From: Micromonospora echinospora
Lineage (GTDB): Bacteria; Actinomycetota; Actinomycetes; Mycobacteriales; Micromonosporaceae
Length of the DNA: 64,000 nucleotides
Direction: 5' to 3'
Assembly (NCBI RefSeq): GCF_900091495.1
Contig: NZ_LT607413.1
Coordinates: forward strand, 5,223,001 to 5,287,000
The notes under the pieces are model-generated. The model was not told the origin of the DNA and made no database searches. It worked only from the letters and a program-made list of their open reading frames with translations. How positions within the stretch are numbered: the first letter of the stretch is position 1; the number at the start of each line of letters is the position of its first letter. The translations under genes and the position numbers were made by a program. Positions 51,306 to 58,586 of this stretch are shown in pieces.

Positions 51306-52496
51306 GTGACCGTGACGGAACACGTCCGCCCCGCCGCGCCGCCGGAGACCACCGCCCAGGTTCTCTCCGCCGAACAGCGGTACGCCGACGAGCTGGCCTT
51401 CCTGGCCGCGTACGACGACGGGGCCCGGCCGCCGGGCTGGGCGCTGACCCCGCGCGCCGTGGTGACCTTCATCCGGGGCAGCGACGGCGAGGCGTTGACG
51501 CTGCCCGCCGGCCGGCGCACCGGTCCGGACGGCACCGAACTGCCGGCCACCATGACCATCCCGCCGAAGTTCGTCGGGGAGCGGAGCCTGGTCGAGCGGT
51601 GCGTGGTCACCCTGGCCGGTGAGCGGGGCCTGCTGCTGGTCGGCGAGCCCGGCACCGCCAAGTCGATGCTGTCCGAGCTGCTGGCCGCCGCGGTCTGCGG
51701 CACCAGCGCGCTGACCGTGCAGGGCACCGCCGGCACCACCGAGGACGCCTTCCGGTACGGCTGGAACTACGCCCTGCTGCTCGCCCAGGGTCCCACCCCG
51801 CAGGCGCTGGTCGACTCGCCGGTGCTGACCGCGATGCGCACCGGCCGGGTGGTCCGGATCGAGGAGGTCACCCGCTGCCTGCCCGAGGTGCAGGACGCGC
51901 TGGTGTCCATCCTGTCCGACCGGCGGATGAACGTGCCGGAGCTCTCCGGCACCGAGGACGGCCTGATCCGCGCGATGCCCGGGTTCACCGTGATCGCCAC
52001 CGCCAACCTGCGGGACCGGGGCGTGTCGGAGATGTCCTCGGCGCTCAAGCGGCGGTTCAACTTCGAGACCATCCACCCGATCTCCGACGCGGACACCGAG
52101 ACCGACCTGGTCCGCCGGCAGGCCACCGCCGCCGTGCAGCGCGCCGGCGCGACGTACACGGTGGACGACGCGGTGCTGGACGCCCTGGTCACCGTGTTCC
52201 GTGACCTGCGGTCCGGCCGGTCGGGCGAGGGCTGGGACGTGGAACGGCCCGGCACCGTGATGTCCACCGCCGAGGCGGTGCAGGTGGCCGCGTCGCTCGG
52301 CCTGGCCGCCGCGTACCTGCCCGGCGGGGACGCGCTCGACCTGGTCCCCGGGCACCTGCTCGGCGTGGTCCGCAAGGACGACCAGAACGACCACGCGCGG
52401 CTGCTCGGCTACTGGGACGGCCCGGTCCGCCGCCGGGCCGAGGACGGCTCGGCGATGTGGCGCCGGCTCTGGGACCTGCGGGAGAACCTGCGTTGA
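51306..52496 (+). CDS. yehL: MoxR-type AAA+ ATPase (YehL-like)
   Basis: 396 aa, GTG start at 51306 preceded by GAGGAA. Walker A is GLLLVGEPGTAKSMLSE near residue 110, sensor 1 FTVIATANLRDRG and the Arg finger SALKRRFNFE. The Walker B position reads VVRIEEVTR, so the usual first Asp is Glu. It is an ATP-driven remodelling enzyme that would act on the large protein or on a client through the VWA domain encoded next. E. coli YehL occupies the same place in its operon. Symbol by homology of operon position. Confidence 0.87.
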   Translation: MTVTEHVRPAAPPETTAQVLSAEQRYADELAFLAAYDDGARPPGWALTPRAVVTFIRGSDGEALTLPAGRRTGPDGTELPATMTIPPKFVGERSLVERCVVTLAGERGLLLVGEPGTAKSMLSELLAAAVCGTSALTVQGTAGTTEDAFRYGWNYALLLAQGPTPQALVDSPVLTAMRTGRVVRIEEVTRCLPEVQDALVSILSDRRMNVPELSGTEDGLIRAMPGFTVIATANLRDRGVSEMSSALKRRFNFETIHPISDADTETDLVRRQATAAVQRAGATYTVDDAVLDALVTVFRDLRSGRSGEGWDVERPGTVMSTAEAVQVAASLGLAAAYLPGGDALDLVPGHLLGVVRKDDQNDHARLLGYWDGPVRRRAEDGSAMWRRLWDLRENLR

Positions 52497-55400
52497 CGAT
52501 CCTCTCCCGCACGTCGACCGGTGCGGCCCGGCCGCCCGCCGACCCGTCGACGGTCGATCCGACGACGGCCGACCCGCGCGCCGTGGTCGACGCGCTCGCC
52601 GGCTCGGTCCAGCCGTACCTGATCGGGGTGCGGCACCACAGCCCGGCGCTGGCGGCGGTGGTCCCGGCACTGCTGGACGCCGCCGGGGCCGAGGTGGTCT
52701 GCGTCGAGCTGCCGGCCGACTTCCAGCACTGGCTGCCGTACCTGTCCGACCCGGCCGCCCGCGCTCCGTTGGCCCTGGTGGGCAGCGACGGCGCGGACGG
52801 GCCGATGGGCTTCTACCCGTTCGCCGACTTTTCCCCGGAACTGGCCGCGATCCGCTGGGCCCGGCAGCGCGGCGTCGAGGTGGTCTGCTGCGACCTGCCG
52901 CTGGGCGACCCCGGCTGGACCGCCGGAACCACCGACCCGGACCCGGCCGAACTGGACCCGGCCGTCGACGCCGGGCCGACCGCCGACGGTGATCCCGACG
53001 CCGGTGCGCCGGTGCCCGGCCTGCGCCGGTCCGGCTACGCCGCCGCGCTCGGCGCCAGCGGCACCGGCCGGGACGGCGACGACCTGTGGGACCGGGTGGT
53101 CGAGGTACGGGCCCCGGGCTGCCCGCCCGAGGCGGTCCGCCGGGCCGCCCTCGGTGTCGGCTGGGCGATGCGGACCGACAGCGCCAGCGGCGACGGCGTC
53201 CCGGCCCGGGACCTGGCCCGCGAGCGGCACATGCGCCGGGTGCTGGCCGAGGCCGGCGCCGACGGCCGGCGGGTCGCCGCCGTGGTCGGCGCCTTCCACG
53301 CCCCGAACCTGCTCGCCACCGCGTCGACCGACGAGGTCACCGCCGCGTCCACCCGGCCCGGCGGGGCCCCGGCCGGCCCGCTCCGGTCCGTGACGACCCC
53401 GGCCGGACCGGCCACCGCCAACGGCGGCGGCACGGCGGTCACCTCGCTGGTGCCCTACGCGTTCGACCTGCTCGACTCCCGGTCCGGCTACCCGGCCGGC
53501 ATCCGTGACCCGCGCTGGCAGCAGTCCGTCTTCACCGCCGCCGGTGACCCGGAACGGATCCGGGCCGCCGCCGCCCGCGCGGTCACCGACGTGTGCCGGG
53601 AACTCCGCGCGGCCGGGCACACCGCCGGCACCGGCGAGGCCGCCGAGACGGTACGACTCGCCGGCGACCTGGCCCGGCTGCGGGACCTGCCCGCCCCCGG
53701 ACGGGGCGAGGTGCTGGAGGCGGTGACCACCGTGCTCGGCCAGGGTGAACTGCTCGGCCGTGGCCGGGCGCTGGCCCGGGCGCTGGAGACCGTGCTGGTC
53801 GGGGCCGAGCGGGGCCGGACCGCCCCCGGTACGCCCCGCTCCGGGCTCGGCCCCGCGGTCGAGGCGGAACTCGCCGCGCTGCGGCTGCCCAACCCGGACA
53901 GTCCGAAGTCCCGCGAGGTCCGGCTGGACCCGCTGCGCACCGAGCTGGACGGACGGCGGGAGATCCTGCTGCAACGCCTCCAGGTCTGCGGCGTCGGCTA
54001 CGGCGAGGCGATCGCGGTGTCCGGCACCGGCGACGGCGCGGCCCTGACCACCCGCTGGCAACTGGCCTGGACGCCGTCCGTGGCGGCCCGACTGGACCTG
54101 GTCGGCGTACGCGGGGTGACCGCGGCGCTGGCCGCGGCCGGCACCCTGCGGGAGCGGTTCCGTCGGGAGGTCGCCGACGGCGGCCCCACCGCCGGGCAAC
54201 TGCTCACCGGGCTGCGCGACACCGCCCGGTGCGACCTGCCCGAGCTGGTCACCGACCGGCTCGACCTGGCCGCCACGGTGCTGCCGGGCACCGGCACCCT
54301 GCCCGAGCTGCTGGCCGCGCTGGACCTGCTGGAGGCGCTGCGCCGGGAACACCTGCCCGGCACCACCGCCGACAGCCGGGCCCGGGCGGCCGAGTTGGCC
54401 GTCGCGCTGCTGGACGCGGCGGTGCGCGGGCTGCCCGGCCTGGCCGGCAGCGACACCGCCGCCGACGCCGCCGCGCTGGTCGACCTCGCGGTGCGGGCCG
54501 GCGAGGAACGGATCGGACTGCGCCTGGACGAGGCCCTCGGCCACCTGGCCCGGTCCGGTTCGGCGCTGATCCAGGGCGCCGCCCTGGCCGCCCGGGTCCT
54601 GCTCGACCTCACCGACCTGGAGACCCTGGGCAACCGGGTGGCCGGCTGGATCGACGCGGCGACCGGACCGGACACCCGACGGCACCTGCACCGGCTGCTC
54701 GGCGGTCTGCTCACGGCGGCGCACCCGCTGTTGCAGTCCGCCCCGGCCGCGCTGGACCCGCTGCTGGAACGGATCGAGCGGCTCACCGACACCGAGTTCC
54801 TGGACCGGCTGCCGGCGCTGCGCGGCGGGTTCGACGTGCTCACCCCGGCGGCCCGGGAGCGGCTGCTGCACACCGTCACCGAACGGCTGGGCGACCGGCT
54901 CGACCTGGCCCTGTCCGCTCCGCCCGAGCTGCTGGCCCGCTGGGCCGCCGCCGACGCGGCCGGTCGCGCCGTCCTGGTCTCCCGACACATCCCGATTCCG
55001 GGCACGCCGACCGGCTCGGTCGACGCGCCGGTCGGCGCCGCGTCCGGACCGGACACCCCGACCGTCGGGCTCACGCCCGCGGACCGGTGGCGGCTGCTGC
55101 TCGGCCGCCAACCCGACCGGTTGCCGGCCGACGCCCGCCGCTACGCCCGTGCGCTGGACGAGCTGTACGGGGCCGGGCAGGGCGAGGGCGCCACCGATCT
55201 CGGTCAGGCGGCCGGCGGCGGCCAGGAAGCCTCCTTCCCGACCGCCCGGGAGTGGGCCGACGAACTCGAGGCGCTGTTCGGCGCCTCGGTACGCGAGGAG
55301 GTCATCGCCCGGGCGGCCGAGAACGGCCGCACCGACGTGCTCACCGAACTCGACCCGGCGGCGGTACGCCCCTCGATGGAGCTGCTGACCTCGGTGCTGT

Positions 55401-56179
55401 CCCTGGCCGGTGGCCTGCCCGAGGGGCAACTGGCCAAGCTGCGGCCCCTGGTCCGGCGGCTGGTCGAGGAGCTGACCCGGCAGTTGGCCACGCAGGTGCG
55501 CCCGGCGCTGACCGGGCTGGCCAACCCGCGTCCGTCCCGCCGCCCCGGCGGGCGGATCAACCTCGCCCGTACGTTGCGGGCGAACCTGGCGCACACCCAG
55601 CGGCTCGGCGACGGCCGGACGGTGGTGGTGCCGGAACGCCCGGTCTTCAACACCCGGACCCGCAACGAGGCCGACTGGCGGTTGGTGCTGGTGGTCGACG
55701 TGTCCGGCTCGATGGAGGCGTCGGTGGTGTGGTCGGCGTTGACCGCTGCCGTCCTGGCCGGGGTGCCCACCCTGTCCACTCACTTCCTCGCCTTCTCCAC
55801 CGAGGTGGTCGACCTGACCGACCGGGTCGACGACCCGCTGTCGCTGCTGCTGGAGGTGCGCGTCGGCGGCGGCACGCACATCGCCGCCGGACTGGCCCAC
55901 GCCCGCTCGCTGGTGACCGTGCCGAGCCGCACCATCGTCGCGGTGGTCAGCGACTTCGAGGAGGGCTACCCGCTGGCCGGGCTGCTCGGCGAGGTCCGCG
56001 CGCTCGCCGGTTCCGGGGTGCACCTGCTCGGCTGCGCCGCGCTGAACGACAGGGGAGTGCCCTGCTACTCGGTGCCGGTCGCCGAGCAGCTCGTCGCGGC
56101 CGGGATGCCGGTCGCTGCTCTCAGCCCGCTCGAACTCGCCCGCTGGGTGGGCGACCGTGTCCGCGGAGGATCACGTTGA
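52493..56179 (+). CDS. DUF5682-VWA fusion protein (YehM + YehP-like)
   Basis: 1228 aa; TTG start at 52493 overlaps the ATPase stop (TTGA). Residues about 37-780 match DUF5682 ('YLIGVRHHSPALAAVVPALLDAAGAEVVCVELP', 'PEALRAA'-type helices, long helical middle). A Gly/Ala/Asp-rich linker follows, then a C-terminal VWA domain from about 1055: DVSGSMEAS (MIDAS DxSxS), Thr in GGGTHIAAG, and Asp in VVSDFEEGYP. In E. coli these are separate YehM and YehP proteins; here they are one polypeptide. It should be the adaptor linking the AAA+ ring to its target. Confidence 0.85.
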   Translation: MTILSRTSTGAARPPADPSTVDPTTADPRAVVDALAGSVQPYLIGVRHHSPALAAVVPALLDAAGAEVVCVELPADFQHWLPYLSDPAARAPLALVGSDGADGPMGFYPFADFSPELAAIRWARQRGVEVVCCDLPLGDPGWTAGTTDPDPAELDPAVDAGPTADGDPDAGAPVPGLRRSGYAAALGASGTGRDGDDLWDRVVEVRAPGCPPEAVRRAALGVGWAMRTDSASGDGVPARDLARERHMRRVLAEAGADGRRVAAVVGAFHAPNLLATASTDEVTAASTRPGGAPAGPLRSVTTPAGPATANGGGTAVTSLVPYAFDLLDSRSGYPAGIRDPRWQQSVFTAAGDPERIRAAAARAVTDVCRELRAAGHTAGTGEAAETVRLAGDLARLRDLPAPGRGEVLEAVTTVLGQGELLGRGRALARALETVLVGAERGRTAPGTPRSGLGPAVEAELAALRLPNPDSPKSREVRLDPLRTELDGRREILLQRLQVCGVGYGEAIAVSGTGDGAALTTRWQLAWTPSVAARLDLVGVRGVTAALAAAGTLRERFRREVADGGPTAGQLLTGLRDTARCDLPELVTDRLDLAATVLPGTGTLPELLAALDLLEALRREHLPGTTADSRARAAELAVALLDAAVRGLPGLAGSDTAADAAALVDLAVRAGEERIGLRLDEALGHLARSGSALIQGAALAARVLLDLTDLETLGNRVAGWIDAATGPDTRRHLHRLLGGLLTAAHPLLQSAPAALDPLLERIERLTDTEFLDRLPALRGGFDVLTPAARERLLHTVTERLGDRLDLALSAPPELLARWAAADAAGRAVLVSRHIPIPGTPTGSVDAPVGAASGPDTPTVGLTPADRWRLLLGRQPDRLPADARRYARALDELYGAGQGEGATDLGQAAGGGQEASFPTAREWADELEALFGASVREEVIARAAENGRTDVLTELDPAAVRPSMELLTSVLSLAGGLPEGQLAKLRPLVRRLVEELTRQLATQVRPALTGLANPRPSRRPGGRINLARTLRANLAHTQRLGDGRTVVVPERPVFNTRTRNEADWRLVLVVDVSGSMEASVVWSALTAAVLAGVPTLSTHFLAFSTEVVDLTDRVDDPLSLLLEVRVGGGTHIAAGLAHARSLVTVPSRTIVAVVSDFEEGYPLAGLLGEVRALAGSGVHLLGCAALNDRGVPCYSVPVAEQLVAAGMPVAALSPLELARWVGDRVRGGSR

Positions 56180-58095
56180 CGGACCGCACAGCCACCGCCG
56201 TGGACACCGACCGGTTGCCGCCGGTGCTGCCGGGAGTCGTCGCCGCGGCGGTGGCGTCCCTGCCGCCCCGGCTGCACCGACGACTGGACGCCACCGTCGA
56301 ACGGGTGGCCGGGGTGCCGGTCGCCCCGGCCGAGGGCGGGGTGTCGGTCGACTGCGGCCCCGAGGCCCTGGTCACCCTGACGCCCGGACCGTCCGGCGCG
56401 GTCACCGATCCGGAGCAGGCGCGGTGCAGCTGCCTGCTGACGCCCCGTTGCCTGCACCGGACCGCCGTCCTGGTCGCCTGCCCGGTCGCCGACCAGGCCA
56501 CCCATCCGGCGTCCACCGTCGCCACCCCGTCCCCGTCGGAGGGCACCGGGCGTACCGGGAAGAACGGACGTGCCGGGAAGGCGGCTGACGCGGACGGCAC
56601 GACCGCCGGCCGTGGCACCGCGCCGACGAAGGCGCAACGGGCCGCTGCCGGCGCGCTGTGGCGGGCCGCCGCCGTGGTGCTCGCGGCCGGTGTACCGGCC
56701 GCCGGCGCGGTTCCACAGGCCGAGTTGTTGCGGGCCGCGCACAGCGCCCGACTGGCCGGTCTGCCCCGCGCCGAGAGCGCCGCGCTGCGCGCGGTGCGTG
56801 GCCTGCGCGCCCACCGGGGACGACAGGCCGGCCACCGACTGGCCGAGCTGGTCGAGGTGCTGCACGACCTGCTGTACGTGGCCGGCCGGCTGGCCGCCGG
56901 TGACCCCGACCCGGCGCTGGTCGGCACCCTCCGGCGGGCCTACCAGCCGGACGGCACGCTGGAGGTGTACGGCATCTGTCGGGAACCGGTGATCAGCGCG
57001 ACCGGGTACGCCGGAGTGGTCACCCACCTGGTCGCCGCCGACGGACGCCGGCTCTCCTTCGGTGACGTGAAGCCGGGCGGCCCGGACCGGGCCCGGGACT
57101 GCGCGCGGGCGGTCACCGAGATGGGCGCGGTCGCGGTCAACCACGCGGTGCTGGCCCGGGGCGGCCTGCGGATCACCGGCACCACCGTCTCCCCGGACGG
57201 CCGACTCGGTGCCGGCAAGGGGGTCCGGGCCACCCCGCTGACCGGGACCGACTGGTCCACCGGACCGCTGGCGGACCTGTTCGCCCGTCCGCTCGCCGAG
57301 GTGGTGACCGCCCAGCTCGCCGCCGACGACCCGGAGGACCCGGCCCGGGCCGGGACCGCGCTGGTCGGCGGTGACCTGGTGGTCGTCGGTGCCGTCGGTG
57401 ACCAGGTGCTGGCCCGCGAGCTGGCCCCCGCCGACCCGGCCGGAGGGGACCGCGTGCCGGTGCCGGACGGGCCGCTGATCCGGCTGGTGCCGGTCAACTC
57501 CCACCCGGTGTTGTCCCATGTGGCCAACCTGCGGCGGCTCGCCTCCCGGCCCGGCCTGCGGATCCGGGTGGTCGGTCGGCTGGACCCGGACCGGGCCAGC
57601 ACGCTGCGCCCCCTCGCGGTCGGCGCGGTGCCCGGCGCCACCGTGACGCTGCGGCTGCCGGAGGACTGGCACGGCCGGGCAGACCTCGGCTACGACCAGA
57701 TCCAGGGCGGCCACCTACCGCCGCGCGACCCGGCCGCGACGACCGAGCCGGTTCTCGCCGTCGGCGTCGACGCGGTGGCGGAGTCCCCGCTGTGGCGGGT
57801 CCGCCGACTGGTGGAGCTGGCCGTCTCCGGCGGTCGTCGTGCCGTCGCCGAGGCGGCGCGCGGCGAGCGGGCCGGGCTGGCGGGTCCGCTGCGCCGCGCC
57901 GGCTTCACCACCGCCGCCGCGGTGGCCGCCGCGCTCGCCGACGAGTCCGACCGGCGCGGCCGGGACGCCTTCGGTCGGCTCACCGATCCCGACCCGGACC
58001 GGTACGCCTGGGCCTGGCTCGCCGCGGCCGCCCACCTCGCCGCCACCGAGCGGGAGCTGATCCGGTCCTCCTGGACCGCCCCACCCGCCGGCTGA
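56176..58095 (+). CDS. yehQ: SWIM zinc-finger protein (YehQ-like)
   Basis: 639 aa; TTG start overlaps the previous stop (TTGA). SWIM motif CxC-x5-CxH occurs at residues 84-94 (ARCSCLLTPRCLHRTAVL). A Pro/Ala/Lys linker (about 120-165) precedes a long alpha/beta body with 'ELVEVLHDLLYVAGRLAAGDPDP', 'LEVYGICREPVISATGYAGVVTHLV' and 'VRRLVELAVSGGRRAVAEAARGERAGLA'. SWIM fingers bind nucleic acids or proteins, which suggests that the complex acts on nucleic acid-associated targets (inference). Last gene of the operon, followed by a strong hairpin. Confidence 0.85.
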   Translation: MTDRTATAVDTDRLPPVLPGVVAAAVASLPPRLHRRLDATVERVAGVPVAPAEGGVSVDCGPEALVTLTPGPSGAVTDPEQARCSCLLTPRCLHRTAVLVACPVADQATHPASTVATPSPSEGTGRTGKNGRAGKAADADGTTAGRGTAPTKAQRAAAGALWRAAAVVLAAGVPAAGAVPQAELLRAAHSARLAGLPRAESAALRAVRGLRAHRGRQAGHRLAELVEVLHDLLYVAGRLAAGDPDPALVGTLRRAYQPDGTLEVYGICREPVISATGYAGVVTHLVAADGRRLSFGDVKPGGPDRARDCARAVTEMGAVAVNHAVLARGGLRITGTTVSPDGRLGAGKGVRATPLTGTDWSTGPLADLFARPLAEVVTAQLAADDPEDPARAGTALVGGDLVVVGAVGDQVLARELAPADPAGGDRVPVPDGPLIRLVPVNSHPVLSHVANLRRLASRPGLRIRVVGRLDPDRASTLRPLAVGAVPGATVTLRLPEDWHGRADLGYDQIQGGHLPPRDPAATTEPVLAVGVDAVAESPLWRVRRLVELAVSGGRRAVAEAARGERAGLAGPLRRAGFTTAAAVAAALADESDRRGRDAFGRLTDPDPDRYAWAWLAAAAHLAATERELIRSSWTAPPAG

Positions 58096-58169
58096 CCTGC
58101 CGGCGCACCGGGGGTGTCGAGGGCCGGCCGGGGCGGTGACGGGCCACCACGCCCGCCACCGCCCCGGCC

Positions 58170-58209
58170 GGTGTCCGGGCCCGTGCGGGCATGCGCGGGC
58201 CTGGACACC
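58170..58209. terminator. Strong hairpin after the SWIM gene
   Basis: GGTGTCCGGGCCCG (58170-58183) pairs with CGGGCCTGGACACC (58196-58209) with one G-T wobble and a 12-nt loop, 75 bp after the operon's last stop. Confidence 0.75.
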
Positions 58210-58234
58210 TGCGGTGGGAACGCCCGGTGTGAAG

Positions 58235-58253
58235 ATCCTCAATTAATCCTCAA
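58235..58253. promoter_or_regulatory. Direct repeat ATCCTCAA x2 with 11-bp period
   Basis: ATCCTCAA occurs at 58235-58242 and 58246-58253 (minus strand: TTGAGGAT-TAA-TTGAGGAT). One-helical-turn spacing and A/T-richness are typical of OmpR/PhoB-type response-regulator sites. It lies 334 bp upstream of the carboxypeptidase start. Confidence 0.45.
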
Positions 58254-58446
58254 ATCCGGTGCCCAGGACCCCTGGCAGCCACCGATGTCCATACGCTGAC
58301 CTCGGATCCAGCCGGTTCCTGCCGCTGCGGACCCACCGACCGAGGTGGCGATGGGGGACAGCTCCAAGGGCGTCCGTCGCGACAGAACCTGCCCCCTGGC
58401 GTCGGGAGACCGGCGTCGGGCCTTTCGGTCGACAACGCACGGCCGA

Positions 58447-58474
58447 CAGCACACCCCCGACAGCACACCCCCGA
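58447..58474. repeat. 14-bp tandem duplication
   Basis: CAGCACACCCCCGA occurs twice without mismatch (58447-58460 and 58461-58474), in the leader of the carboxypeptidase gene. Confidence 0.8.
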
Positions 58475-58586
58475 CGTACCCCGTGCCGGGCACGGGTTCC
58501 CGACGACCGTCCTCAGTGGATTCGTGCGCTCTCGTACCAGAGCCGGCCGCCGGCCGAACCGCACGGCACAAGCAGAAGGAGGAAGA

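Larger units (their letters stand above)
58096..58586. other. Intergenic region between SWIM operon and M14 carboxypeptidase
   Basis: 491 bp without a convincing gene. It holds the operon terminator (58170-58209), an A/T-rich direct-repeat site (58235-58253), the likely promoter of the carboxypeptidase, a 14-bp tandem duplication (58447-58474), and the AAGGAGG ribosome-binding site at 58576-58582. Confidence 0.7.

Noticed and set aside
46565..51739. A 1724-codon open frame on the minus strand opposite the giant gene
   Set aside because: High-GC antisense frames are routinely open. This one has low-complexity, Arg/Gly/Pro/Gln-rich composition and no ribosome-binding site, while the plus strand shows coherent domains and coupled starts.
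52409..56023. A 1204-codon minus-strand open frame opposite DUF5682-VWA
   Set aside because: Same composition artefact. The plus-strand frame carries an intact MIDAS site and DUF5682 motifs.
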